Assembly (NCBI GenBank): GCA_949751835.1
Contig: CATKHK010000002.1
Location: 248,001-312,000, forward strand
DNA: 64,000 nt
Direction: 5' to 3'
Source of the DNA: Blepharisma japonicum
Taxonomy: Eukaryota; Ciliophora; Heterotrichea; Heterotrichida; Blepharismidae
This document shows, one piece after another, positions 35,578-47,071 of this stretch (positions are counted from its first letter, which is position 1; every line of letters starts with the position of its first letter). The notes below the pieces were generated by a model. It searched no databases. It saw only the letters and a program-made list of their open reading frames with translations, and had not been told where the DNA came from. The translations under genes were made by a program, and so were the position numbers.

Positions 35578-35870
35578 TTATTATAAAATTAACAATAAAT
35601 TAAATAAAGCAAGATTATATGAAATTAATTATAATTATTTTGATAATCTCTATGACGAAAAATTAAATTGAATAATTTATAAAATTTTAGAGCCTATAAA
35701 AAATTAATGATTGGCAAGATATAAAATTTTGTTTTTGATAGATATTTAATATATGTGACAATGGTATATAAAATTTTAGTCTATGAAAACAGATTTTTTT
35801 AACTATAAAGAAGGTATCTAAATCAAAATTCGCACTTCTTTTGAAAAAAATCAAATTTATAATTTCAAAA

Positions 35871-36824
35871 ATGGATAAAGAAAACTTGAATTCCGCCAAA
35901 ATTGGATCACAAGCTTATAAGTCAACAACAGCCTTTGCTAATAAAAATTTGCAAATTAAATCCCAAGCAAACTCCATAAACACAATTTTACTAGCTCAAG
36001 ACCAAAATATCCCTAAAACTTTTGAACCTAAGATAGACCCAAAAATGACCTCTCTATTGGAATCTGCAAGTAAAGAAGGTTCCTATACTTCTTTTTGCTA
36101 TGAGCTTTCTCCAGATGATGATAAAACAATCATGAGCTCCGAAGATAGCATCGTTCAAAATTTAAATATATCTGATGAAACCAATCATTCATTTAGCCAA
36201 ATAAATTTTAAAGATACTAAAATAAGTGTTCTTACAAGAAAACTTGCATTATCTGAAGCTTCCTTAAAAGAATTCCAATCCGCTCTTACTGATGCACATA
36301 TAGAATGCGACGAGTATGTCAAAAAATTTAATTTAGTAAACGCAGATAAAGAAGCTCTTGAAATTAATTTGGCTGCAGCCATAGAAGAAAGAGATTATCA
36401 TAAAGAGAGATCTGAATCTTTATATCAAGAATTAATGAAAGTTAAAACAAGCTTAGAAATTAGAGAAAAACTATTTAAAATCCAAGAAAAAGAATTAAAA
36501 GAAAAGGAAAGTTTAGCGGTTGAAGTTAAGAAAGAAACACCCAAAAAGGAAAAAGAATATAGCGAATTTACAGAGGATATATATAGTGAGCTAATTGCCA
36601 GAGAATATATGAAAATAGAAGAGATAAGAGGAGAGCTGGAAAAAGAAAAAATTAAAAATGATTTAGTAAAAAATGAAATTAAAAAAGAGAAAAAAGATTT
36701 AGAAAAAAAGCTACAAAAGAATGCGATGTTTGAATATAAAAAGACTCAAAATGTTTTCCTCATGCTTATTTTTGCAATTGTGATTACATTTTTACTTACA
36801 ATTATTCTAAATAATTGGTTTTAA
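35871..36824 (+). CDS. tail-anchored coiled-coil protein
   Basis: 317 aa from the ATG at 35871 (an open frame extends 10 codons upstream without ATG). Residues 1-115 are Ser/Asn-rich; 115-290 are a coiled coil (LTRKLALSEASLKEFQSALT and several Lys/Glu-rich segments); the last 25 residues form one hydrophobic helix, VFLMLIFAIVITFLLTIILN, followed only by NWF. This is the layout of a tail-anchored membrane tether, as in golgins or ER/nuclear-envelope proteins. No signal peptide. The specific membrane cannot be told. Confidence 0.8.
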   Translation: MDKENLNSAKIGSQAYKSTTAFANKNLQIKSQANSINTILLAQDQNIPKTFEPKIDPKMTSLLESASKEGSYTSFCYELSPDDDKTIMSSEDSIVQNLNISDETNHSFSQINFKDTKISVLTRKLALSEASLKEFQSALTDAHIECDEYVKKFNLVNADKEALEINLAAAIEERDYHKERSESLYQELMKVKTSLEIREKLFKIQEKELKEKESLAVEVKKETPKKEKEYSEFTEDIYSELIAREYMKIEEIRGELEKEKIKNDLVKNEIKKEKKDLEKKLQKNAMFEYKKTQNVFLMLIFAIVITFLLTIILNNWF

Positions 36825-36923
36825 TAATATAAAAGTAGAAATAGAATTAAATAAATATTGCAATTTAAATTATGTATAGTTTAGATTTTTGAATTTCAAC
36901 AATGCGAAATTTCATAAAGAAAT

Positions 36924-39419
36924 ATGTTACTAAGAAGAAAAGAAATTGAAAATTCATGAAATAAATTAGAAACAAGTTTCTCAACAAATCGAAGCCCAAT
37001 GATAGCAACACCAAGAGATATGAGGCCAGTAAGCACACAGCCTTCTCAGCGCACTAAAAACACAATCGAAAATGACAATTCTTTCACACCAAATCGATCC
37101 AACATTGTTATACAAACTAAATATGAGCCATCCTTAAATGAATCAACACCTCTATCTGTTTCACCTAGAATTCCCAGACCAAAAAGTACGCAGCCAACTA
37201 AACGAATGAGAAAGAAAATTGAAATTAATGCCAAATTTATATCGCCAAATCGATCGAATAATTTTATTCCTATTAAGTTCGACTTATATGATTCTGCTAT
37301 ATCTTCAACGCAACGACCCTTAACTGCTCTATCTTCAGCTTCTCCAATCAATAAAGCACTAGCTTCATTTTTGCCTCAAGAAGCTGTTCAGGGATTGACT
37401 TTAATGCAACTTCATCAAATTTATGAAGCTAAATGCAGCGATCTAAATATACCGTTACTTTTTGACCAAGAAAAAAGATTTTTTAACTGTTGCTTTAAGC
37501 ATTTTATGAATAGAAAGATTATTTTAGAAGAAACAGGAATTGGTCCGAATGCTGCCAAAGCAATTGGGGAAACTTTGAGAAATAATACAGGGTTTGCTTA
37601 TCTATATTTAGGAAAAAATTTGATGGGAGATATAGGAGTCATCGTCTTAGCTAAGCTTCTCTGTAAAAATATGTCAATTGTGCATTTTGATATTAGCAGT
37701 AATGACATTACTCCTGAAGGAGCAGCCACTGTAATTAATTTGATAGCAAATCATTGAAGTATTACCAGTTTAAATATTTCTTCGCATGAAGGATTGCATA
37801 GAAACCGACTTGGAGCATATGGTGCCGCAGCAGTTAAAAGAGCATTAACTTGTAGCAGCGTTTTAGCATTTTTAAATATTGCTGGAACATCTATTGGAAT
37901 TGAAGGATTTGATTATATAATAGAAGGATTGAAAAATAACAGAGGCCTGGTCTCCCTAAATATTTCAAATAACAGCCTTGGTCCAAATTTAATGGAAAAA
38001 TTTTCGCAATCTATAGTAAATTCTAATTTGCAAATCTTAGATCTTTCAAACAATCAATTAGGAAATGAAGGTTCTGAAAAAATAGGAAATATGATCATGG
38101 GAGCATATAATGGTGCTTGCCCATTAAAAACTTTAAATTTATCTAAAAATGATATATCAACCAGAGGAGCTTCGTATATTTTTGGCTCATTAAGAAGAAA
38201 TAGCACATTGAAAGCTTTGAATCTTGGAAATAATCCCATGGTTTATGGTCCATCTCAAAATTTTTTTGCATTTTTAACAGATAATGTCTGTCTGAGCTCT
38301 CTAAATCTGTCAAATTGCGAGCTTAAATCAGAAGGAATTCATATGTTTGCAGAAGGACTAGCTAAAAATCAAGGATTAAAAACTTTAATACTCAGCGGAA
38401 ATGAAATTAACGATCAAGGCACTGAATCAATTTCTTATGGAATTGCCAGAAATACAATTCTAAAATTCTTGGATTTGAGCAGCAATAAATTAAAGAATAA
38501 ATCAGGCATTGCACTAGCTCAAGCTCTGAAATTGAACCAAACACTTTCAGAGATTAATTTACGAGAAAATAATTTAAAAGATGAAGCAGGACAAATATTA
38601 AATGAAGTTTCCAGATATAACACAAAAATTTCTCATCTTAATTTGGATCTTAACCCTATAAGCTTCAAATATTTAAATGATATTAAGCTTAACCTCAAGC
38701 ATAATCAAGATCTAGGAAGGAAAAATATTGTCCCGAAGTTGAAAAAAGAAATAGAAGCCATGCTAATGACTGATGAAACATTAGAAAATGTCCAATGAAA
38801 AATCAGAGCTAAAAAAAAGGAATATGAAGAATGAGAAGAAAAATTTGAACAGAAAAATGCAAGATTGGAAGAAATTAGGATCGAAGAGACAGTAAAATAT
38901 GAAGAAGTGAAAGATGAGCTACAAGCTTTAAGAGATATTAAATATCAAATCAGTGAAGAATTAAATAAAATAGCTGGAGAAACTCATACAGAGAAGATTA
39001 GAAGTGAAAAAGAAATCAGCAATTGAGGTGAAAAGATCTTTAAAGTGATTGATGAAATAAAAAAATTTGAAAAACAAAGTAAAAATAATGTAGGGCAAAA
39101 TTTAAAAGAAGAAGCTATGTTTAGACATGGAAAAGTTTATGAATCTCTAGGAAAGTTTAGAGAGCAGCTTGAGCAAGAAGAATATAAAAAAGAGTGTGCA
39201 GAAAAAAGCTTAAAGATTCTTGTAAGTAGACTGGAAAGTAGTAGAAAGAATTCCAATGTGAGGAGTCCTCATAAGCTGCACGAACCGAAAACCTACTTAG
39301 CAAGTGAAAAGCTAGCATTCGAAAAAAAGGAAATGGCAAAAAGCCCATTAAAAGAAGTAAATGAGATAAAGCCTTCAAAATTAAAAAAGCCAAGAAGCAA
39401 ATCACAAAAAAACTCCTAA
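36924..39419 (+). CDS. leucine-rich-repeat (RNI-type) protein with C-terminal coiled coil
   Basis: 831 aa from ATG 36924 (an upstream in-frame TAA fixes the start) with about six TGA codons as Trp. Residues 1-180 are basic, Ser/Pro/Thr-rich. Residues about 195-590 are at least ten ribonuclease-inhibitor-like LRRs (LKTLNLSKNDISTRGASYIF, LKFLDLSSNKLKNKSGIALA). The rest is a coiled coil (KIRAKKKEYEEWEEKFEQ) with a basic end. RNI-LRR proteins with coils are common in cilia (dynein regulatory complex, TCTE1-like) and in Ran-GAP relatives; I infer a cytoskeletal or ciliary scaffold. Confidence 0.82.
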
Positions 39420-39464
39420 TAAGTATATAGCACAAACAAATTTAAATAGATTATCATATTTTTG

Positions 39465-42400
39465 TTATTTATAATATGCATTTTCTTTCGCTCTTTTCAA
39501 ATAATTCCCATAGTTTTCCAATTTTTTCGAAATTCCTTCCAATCATTCTGCAAGTGTGGGATTTTTTTCTGACAGTTCTCTAACCAAAATATACATTTTA
39601 TCAGATTTTGGTATAGCTGTATACCCCTCCGTCTCAAACGAAAGATTTATTTTTTCTTCAATAAATCTCAGTAGTAGTTCAAATTCTTTCACTCTATTTT
39701 GGAAGCTTCTTTTATTATTTTCAATTTTTTTCTTCAATTTATTTATTTCACTTTCCATTTTTCTAATCATTTCTAATTCTTGTCCTTGTGCAGTCGATTT
39801 TATTTTTATTTCAAGCTGAGAAATTATTTCATTTTTTTGCGATAAAAGTTTTTCTAAATGGTCTGTATATGCTTCTTTACTTGTAATTGAGCTGCGCATA
39901 ATGGATTCCTCGTGGCCACTTCTTTCAGTTTCACTGCGAGATCTTTGATGAAGATTTCTTTGTGTTCTGTCTTGCTCATTCGTAATTCTTTCCAAAGTTT
40001 GTCTTAACTCTGTATTTTCTTTCCGCATATATGTAAGTTCATCTTGCATTTCTTCAATTTTATGACGATTTGAATAAGGGGTTTCTTTTTCAGGGGCATC
40101 TCTTCTTGATCTGGATAGCTCCATTGAGGATTTGAAAAATTCAAGCTGGCTAACTTCATTTTTTAAGCTTTTTACAGTTAATTCTTGGGAATCGATTATC
40201 TCTTGAAGAGTAATAATTTGACTTTTATAATCTTTGCTTGCTCTTATGTCTTCATAAGTAAGATCTAGATCTTCTCTAAATCTCCTTAGCTCTTCATCTT
40301 TAGCTTTGAGGTCAAACAAAGCTTTTTCTAATGCGTTTTGGGCGCCTTCTGACTCTTTTCGATTTCTTATGAACTGCTCTTCAAGGATATTTTTTTCTTT
40401 CATGACATCTTGTGCATAAGAGCCTGCCTCATCAAGTTTTAGCTTAAGCATGCTTATTTCTTCAGTTACCTGTGTTCTGATTCTTATCTTTTCATCTTTT
40501 TCTTTTGCAGCGATTTCTTTTAGATATCCGCATTCCTTTTCAGATTTTTCATACTCATTTCTTAAAATGGTATTGTCAGTCTTTATTTTATTTATTTCAG
40601 CTCTTATTTCTTCATTATAATTTTGCATATTTTTGATGGTTTGCAAAATTATTTTTGTAGGTTCACTAATCTCTTCTAGGTCTGATATTTCTCTTTGAGT
40701 CATTTCTCCGCTTACATTTAATGATTTTGTTACAAAAATAGAATCACTTTGGTCAAAGTCTTCTGCATTAGAAAATGATGCATTTCTTTGGTGAACTCTG
40801 GCAGGAGCTTCTAAGTTCAGCTGCTTTCTTATATGCCACAAGTCATTTTTTAGTCTAATATAATCTCTTTTGATTGTATCAAGCTCTTTATAAGTCATAA
40901 TGTGCTGATTTTTTTCATTTTCAAGAGAAATTTCATTTTCTTCAGCCTGAATTCTTGCAAGATTTGCTCTTTCTGTCAGCTCTGCAATCTTTTGATGAGC
41001 AGAACTAAGAGTTGACGATAAAACTTTTTGGCTTCTTGGTAAGGCTTCATTTAAAGTATAACTTCTAGCCTCATTCAGCTCAGAAATTAAATAATCAATA
41101 AATCCTTGCATTTCTTTTTTTAATAACTCGTATTGCTCTTTTTGTTCTTCCGTCTGTTGAGTTTTAATTATTATAGTTTTCTTTAAATCCCCAATCATTT
41201 TTTTGAAACATATATTTGCATTGCCCATTTCAACGAGTTTTTGTTCCATTTCTTCGTTTCTCATAATCCATCTTTCTAGTTCTGACCTGCATGTCCCTGT
41301 GTTTATTCCTAGAAGGGAAATTCCTCGTTCTATAATATTAGCTTCGTCAGCTATGATTGTATTTAATTGTTTTTGAAGTCTGGCTTCTCTTAGATGGGCT
41401 TCTTCAAGTTGCTGTGATAAATGATTCGTGCTTGAGGATGAAAGTGGAGTTTCAGGGTTTTGGCAATTTTCAGAGCCTTTAAGAGAATCTTTTAATGGAG
41501 ACTTGCATCGTGTTGTTTTTTTAACTGAATTTTTAATTTGCATTTCTCTGAGAGGCTGCCTATTGGTGACTTTATTAGCGATTTCAGTAGTCTGTAAATT
41601 ATGCAAATGTCTGATAACATTTTCAGCCTGCCTTCTCCAATGCTCTACTTCTTGATCTCTTGCAGTCTCCTTTGCTTTATTCTCCTCTACAACTATTTTT
41701 ATTTCATTTTCTTTTCTGGCTAGAGCTTCTTCAAGTTCTTGTGCTTTATTGCAAGACTGATAAAACATTCCCATTCTTTCTTGGCTCATTTTTTCTATCT
41801 CAATAAATTTTTCTTCTAGCTCTTCTAATGCACCTTCTAAGTTAGTTTTTTCTGTAATAAGCTGCTGAATAGACTGATTTAGGTCATTAATCTGTAAGTT
41901 TTTACTATCATTTAAATCACTCAGCTTAATTTTTAAGCTATTTACTTCTTCTCTGAGCCTTTCTTCAGTTTTTTTAGATATTTCAAGATCATTAATTTTT
42001 TTTCTGCAGTCAATATAATCTTTTTCCCCATATCTGCTTTCTTTTTTGAGGTTATTGGTTGCCTGCTCAACTTTTCCGAGCTCTTTTGCTAGCCTTTCGC
42101 ATTCATCATTTAATTTTTTTATAATTGTTTCAGCCTTATCAAGGGCATATAAGCGGGTGCTGAGTTCTTCTTCAAGTTTAAATGATTTCGATTCTTCAGC
42201 ATCTAGTTTTTTCAGCAGATCTTCATTTGTTTTTTCTAGCTCTTCTTGAAGCTCTTTGAATTCTGCAATTTCTGAAATAATTGCTTCTCTTTCATCATCT
42301 AGGATCTTTATTTTTCTTGACTGTTTTTGTATCTTATCATTTAAAATTTCGCAATTTTCACAACCTTCATCTATTACTCTCGTCGTTATTTTTTCTTGAA

Positions 42401-42965
42401 AATTTTTTCTTTCTCCTCTTAGCCTTTCAAGCTCTTCTTGAAGGTTCTTAAAATCCTGATCCATCATTTTCAATCTTCTTGTCAGTCTATTCACTTTTTC
42501 ACATTCTTCTTCATATTTAGAATTTTCTTTACTTTTCCCTATGCCATGCTCAAATTTTTGATTTTTCTCAATAAATCCTCTGTATTGTGCTATCATAAAA
42601 TTTTCTCTATCAAAAACTGAATCTAAAGCATTTTTCATTGAGAAAATCAAATTAAAGCAAACTCTTCAGGTCTCATCCATCTCTTCTATATCAAGATCAT
42701 CTATATTTTCTAAACCTCCGCGAGGAGATAGAAATCGAGGAGTTGATTGACCTTCATCTCCTGTAAGGATTAAGGCTTCTTTTACAAGAGTTTCTTGGGT
42801 TTCTGCATGCTCTGTTAATTGTTCTTCAATTTTTGAAATCTCTTGGATAAAGATGCTGACATTGTGGTTGTTTTCAGTTCGGAAGTAGGCTTGCTTCATT
42901 CATTCTTTGACGATTTGGGTCTCTAGATTTTGAATTTTTAGTTGAAGTTCATGTCTTGATACCAT
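39465..42965 (-). CDS. long coiled-coil protein
   Basis: 1,166 aa with three TGA codons as Trp (near 42899, 42664 and 39543). It starts MVSRHELQLKIQNLETQIVK and is almost entirely heptad coiled coil of Glu/Lys/Gln/Leu, with two short breaks (a Ser/Pro-rich part near residues 480-510 and a SFSNAEDFDQSDSIFVTKSL part near 740). No motor, kinase or membrane domain is visible. Such rods are usually centrosomal, basal-body or rootlet components. The standard code would hide the first 100 residues. A likely structural protein, family not assignable. Confidence 0.8.
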
Positions 42966-43143
42966 TTTATTTAATTTGAATTAAATTGAATTACCACGCA
43001 AGGTAATTTCCATTTAAGTTTTCTAGCATTTTTAGATTTTAAGAAAATTATTGTAAAAGATTAATAAGAATTAAACGCTCTATATATGTGTATATTTTAT
43101 TTAAAAAATCTAAATAAATTATTTTTAAGGGCTTTGTAGTTTA

Positions 43144-43827
43144 TTATAAGTCCTCTTTCTTTGCTTCTTCAATTTTCTGAGAATTTTGATTAACTTCTTC
43201 TACTTTCTCAGGCTCTGAATTTTTTTTACTCTGTGCTTCATTTTTATCTGATTTTTCAGGATCTTGTTTCTCTGAATGAGATTCTTGGTTTACACTTGTT
43301 CCTGATTCACTTTGAGATTCAGTCTTTGGCTTTTTAGGTGGTTTAGTAGAAGCTGGTGGTGGAGGTGGACTTTTTGGTTTTTCAGGTTCTTTAAATGTTG
43401 GTGCAGCTGCTGAGTTTATCCCATCTCCAGGAACATGCTCCCAGAAAATATCTTCACATGCCTTTGTATATTCATGACAAAAGTAAGCTTCTAAATCTGC
43501 ATCATTCATGGTTCTATGAGTAAGGATCCTTTCTAATTCTTCTGCATGGTAGCCAACAAAAGCACCACATCCTTTTTTGAATTCAGGTGGAGGAAAATCA
43601 TAAGCTGTATAAGTCCACATATTGCAAATATCCTCCATAGCTGCAATCACATCTGCTTCACTAGATCTATGCCTTAATTTCTTCAAAAGCTCTCTTGTAA
43701 TTCCTTGGCAAACATTACAATAAAGTTCCCCTGATAAATATCGAGGCTTGGATTTAGCTTTGGAATCTGGATATTTGTCTTTTTTGGCAAGTACTGCAAC
43801 TAAGAGTATAAGAAGCAGAAATTTCAT
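43144..43827 (-). CDS. secreted/ER saposin- or canopy-like protein
   Basis: 227 aa with a signal peptide (MKFLLLILLVAVLAKK). Residues 35-130 carry six Cys: LYCNVCQGITRELLKK, EDICNMW, FKKGCGAF and LEAYFCHEYTKACEDIF. This spacing and the length of helices match the saposin-like canopy (CNPY/MZB1) family of ER chaperone co-factors. After that comes a Pro stretch and a Glu/Lys/Ser-rich disordered tail ending KKEDL. The end resembles KDEL but is not a canonical form, so ER retention is only possible. One gene, no TGA. Confidence 0.72.
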   Translation of the reverse strand: MKFLLLILLVAVLAKKDKYPDSKAKSKPRYLSGELYCNVCQGITRELLKKLRHRSSEADVIAAMEDICNMWTYTAYDFPPPEFKKGCGAFVGYHAEELERILTHRTMNDADLEAYFCHEYTKACEDIFWEHVPGDGINSAAAPTFKEPEKPKSPPPPPASTKPPKKPKTESQSESGTSVNQESHSEKQDPEKSDKNEAQSKKNSEPEKVEEVNQNSQKIEEAKKEDL

Positions 43828-43993
43828 ATTTACACGTGGAAGTTAAATAATAAATCGTATAATTTATTGCTGATAAATCTTATTAGAAAATTGTAAAAAT
43901 GCTCGAATTCTCTTTTTTTCAATGAATTTTAAATAAAATTGTAAAAATTAATTTATTTTTCTCGTTTTAGCTATTTTGAAAATTGTTGTAGAA

Positions 43994-44326
43994 TTAATTA
44001 TACAGCGATTTTTGAGGCTCAGTCATAGTTAGCGAAGGGCTTTTAAATAAACTTCCTTTTGTTGAAGAAGGAGGGGATCCAAGGAATGCTGACTCTATTC
44101 CGCTTTGAAAGCCACTCGTGGAGAGGAAAGTTGAAGAAAAAAAACGAAAATTTTCATCTGATTTAGTAGGATTTGTATCAGGTAGTGAGTTGTTATTTGA
44201 TAAAATACTTAGCTCGACAAAACTATCTTCATTCTTTATTTTTAGAGAGTTCTTGCAAGCATCTGTTCTGATTTCCATAAATGAAAGTTCTCCAACCCGG
44301 TAGTTAGATGTTTGACAACAACCCAT
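43994..44326 (-). CDS. short protein with N-terminal MGCC acylation motif
   Basis: 110 aa starting MGCCQTSNYRVGELSFMEIR. Gly2 followed by two Cys is the usual pattern for N-myristoylation plus palmitoylation, giving membrane attachment. The rest is Ser/Asn/Pro-rich and likely disordered, with SFVELSILSNN and STFLSTSGFQSG. No recognised domain. Small acylated proteins of this style are common in protist cilia and cortex. Confidence 0.65.
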   Translation of the reverse strand: MGCCQTSNYRVGELSFMEIRTDACKNSLKIKNEDSFVELSILSNNNSLPDTNPTKSDENFRFFSSTFLSTSGFQSGIESAFLGSPPSSTKGSLFKSPSLTMTEPQKSLYN

Positions 44327-44536
44327 TATTTTGGCTATAATTAATTATAGCGACATAAAATTAGTGAATTATCATGGATCCAGCAGATAAAATGGTATTA
44401 GAAACCTATAAATAATTTTTTCATATGCAGTCTTCATTTCCTAAGAATATTTCCTGCATATTTATATATTTTTTAAAAATTTCATCCCATTACTCAGCTC
44501 TCATTATGACGAATTAGCTAAATTAAAATTAAAAAC

Positions 44537-45700
44537 ATGGCGTATTTACACGTGTTTTTAACTCTTTTAGGATTCACACAAGCTGCTCTTTACAATTTAT
44601 CGTCATCAAGTGTTCATGTCCTAACAACACAGAATTTTGATAAGCAAGTTACTAGGAGGAGAGATAAATGAGTGAGCGTTGTTCATTACTATAAAGAAAA
44701 TGATGGGAGATCTGAACTTTATGCTGCAGAAATGAACCATTTTGCTGAAGACTGGCAAGGTGTTTTTATTATTGGCTCTGTTGATTGTGATAAATATTCT
44801 GAATTATGTGAAGCTCATGATATAAGAGAGTTTCCATCAATTAAAGTTTACCCGCCATACCCAGCTCCAGTTAGCCTATATGAAGGCGAAGTCACTTCTA
44901 AATCTCTTAGCGCATACGCAGCTAAATATGTCCCTTCGAACGTAATTGAAATTTCAAACGAAAATCTGCAGACTTTTCTAGACGACAAACCAGCAGTTCC
45001 TAAAGTGATTTTATTTACAGAAAAAGCTGGAAACCCCACTCTCTTCAAAGCTCTTAGTGTTTCGTTTGAAAATAAAATGTTCTTTGGGATCGCCAGAAAA
45101 GATGATGATGCTGCAGTAAAGAAATTCAAAATCAAGACTTTTCCAAAAATCATAATTTATAAAACAGTTGATCAAAAGCATAAAGAATACTCAGGAGAAA
45201 TCAAATATCGTTCTATTTTCGAATGGCTTAATGTGTATTCAGAAACCTTTGTCCATGGAGGAAACGAAGAAAGCTCCAGCACAAAATCTTGGATCATTGA
45301 AGCCTTACCTCAAATGCATAAACTTTCAGTTGATGACATTTGCTATAAACAAGAAGGAATGTGTGGAATTTTCTTTTTAGAGTCACAGCCAGATGAGCAT
45401 ATTATTACGATGTCAAGGGTACTTGCCAGCAAATTTAGCAATAAAGATAGAGGAATTAGTATCAAGTTTATGTGGCTTGATTTGAGCACTGATAAAGTTT
45501 ATGCAGACAAGTTTGAGGGAGTAGGAAAAGATAAACTTGTGTTTTTGAAATATGGCAAGAGAAGCAGATTTGTTCTGCATCAAGGAGAGCTAAGTGAAGG
45601 GGATATTGAAAAGACATTAACCAGAATAGTGGGTGGAGATGGGAAATTCACAAATATCAAAGGAAGTTTACCTGAGCTAGCCCCACCCAAAACTAAGTAA
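44537..45700 (+). CDS. thioredoxin-fold PDI-like protein without active-site cysteines
   Basis: 387 aa from ATG 44537, which adds a signal peptide (MAYLHVFLTLLGFTQA) and needs one TGA as Trp (RRDKWVSVVHYY). The first domain (about 26-125) is a PDI-type thioredoxin fold: VSVVHYYKENDGRSELYA replaces the W-CGHC site, then IGSVDCDKYSELCEAHDI and REFPSIKVYPPYP (cis-Pro). Residues 150-260 are a second thioredoxin-like domain, and a third less clear one follows. No CxxC is present, so it cannot be a thiol oxidase. It is most like P5/PDIA6-type proteins and may bind client proteins in the ER. Ends PELAPPKTK without a KDEL signal. Confidence 0.8.
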
Positions 45701-45767
45701 TCAGTAAAATAATTAACATGATTTCACAATTTCTTATGAACATTTTTAATCGAAAAATAAATATTAA

Positions 45768-46775
45768 TTATTCAGTGTAATCCGCAATGCCACCTTCAGT
45801 AATCATATACGTTGCTTCAGCTTCAGGCAAATTTGGTGAATCATACACTTTCATGACCCTGCTATCCCCTCTCCCTTTCCTCAAGGAAAGTCTGACAGTT
45901 GATGCATGTGCCATAATATGTCCACCAATAGGCTTTTTTGAGTCCGCTTGAAACATAGCTCCTCCATCCACTTGTGCAACTACTTGATTTGTAATTAAAA
46001 CCGCAATTCCAAACTCATCGGCCAACCTTTGCAGATTCCTTAAGAACCTTCCAAGATGATTTTGTCTAGCCGCAAGTTCTCCTCTACCTGTATAATCAGT
46101 TCTATACAGCGCAGTAGCTGAATCAACAATTAGCAAAGCATAATGACTTTCAGCCATTATTGCTGCTGCTTGAATAAGCAATTGCAATTGATGATCAGAA
46201 TTAAAAGCACGGGCATAGCCTATATTATCTAATGTTGTTTGAGGGTCAAGGCCAAATCGCTTTGCAATTGATTCTATACGGTCAGGACGAAAAGTCCCTT
46301 CTGTGTCAATATACATGACTTTGCCAGCAGCCCCTCCATTAGAAGTTGGCAGTTGAGAAGTCACTGCAAGGGTGTGGCATATTTGGGTTTTTCCTGTGCG
46401 GAATTCACCAAAAAGTTCAGTTAACGCACCAGTTTCCAAGCCCCCGCCTAATAGTTTGTCTAATTCTGTACTGCCTGTTGTGATATAAATAAGGTTTTTA
46501 CGGATTTCGTATTGGTCTGAAGCAGAAATAAATCCCATTGGGTATAGTTTTCTTGCTGCTTCGCAAATTTTGTCAGCTTTTGCTTCAGAGATGCCTTTCA
46601 CTGCTAAAAGGACTTTTCGCGTTGAAAAGGCAACTGATTCTATTGTTTGAAAGCCTGCGTCTTGCAATTTTGTTATGTCAGATTGGTTTATTCCGAAATC
46701 CTTTAGTCTTTGTATAGGTATTGGGCCTGATTCAATTTGCATGTTTTCTTTGTCTTCCACGCGCTCTACTTGCAT
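45768..46775 (-). CDS. RAD51: RAD51 recombinase
   Basis: 335 aa, typical length. The N-terminal HhH domain ([17 protein letters not shown] and [12 protein letters not shown]) precedes the RecA core: Walker [32 protein letters not shown], Walker [16 protein letters not shown], then [18 protein letters not shown] and [10 protein letters not shown]. Loop L2 and the C-terminal [13 protein letters not shown] are conserved. RAD51 forms filaments on single-stranded DNA and carries out strand exchange in homologous repair and meiosis. Rad51 is preferred over Dmc1 by the overall match but I did not compute a tree. No TGA, single exon. Confidence 0.95.
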   Translation of the reverse strand: MQVERVEDKENMQIESGPIPIQRLKDFGINQSDITKLQDAGFQTIESVAFSTRKVLLAVKGISEAKADKICEAARKLYPMGFISASDQYEIRKNLIYITTGSTELDKLLGGGLETGALTELFGEFRTGKTQICHTLAVTSQLPTSNGGAAGKVMYIDTEGTFRPDRIESIAKRFGLDPQTTLDNIGYARAFNSDHQLQLLIQAAAIMAESHYALLIVDSATALYRTDYTGRGELAARQNHLGRFLRNLQRLADEFGIAVLITNQVVAQVDGGAMFQADSKKPIGGHIMAHASTVRLSLRKGRGDSRVMKVYDSPNLPEAEATYMITEGGIADYTE

Positions 46776-47071
46776 TTAAATTATAAATCTGAAAAATGTG
46801 GATAACTTTTTAATTGTCTTTAGCATTAAATATTTATGGAGGATAAAAAGTTGTAATTAAATTCGAACACGCTCAATCTATTTGATACTTATTAACTCGT
46901 CAATTTAATTCTCAATTATAAAACAAAGATTTATTATTTTTAAAAATATAATAATTTTTTTTTCTTCTATTAGAGCTTGCGTGCTAATCTAGGCATTAAA
47001 AATCATTTATTTTAACATAAAGGAGAACTCCAAGCTAGTCGTTTTATTTAAAAAGGCAAATAAACTCGAAA

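Noticed and set aside
43144-43161. KEDL C-terminus as an ER-retention signal
   Set aside because: The third residue is Asp, not Glu, so it is not a canonical KDEL form. Mentioned only as possible.
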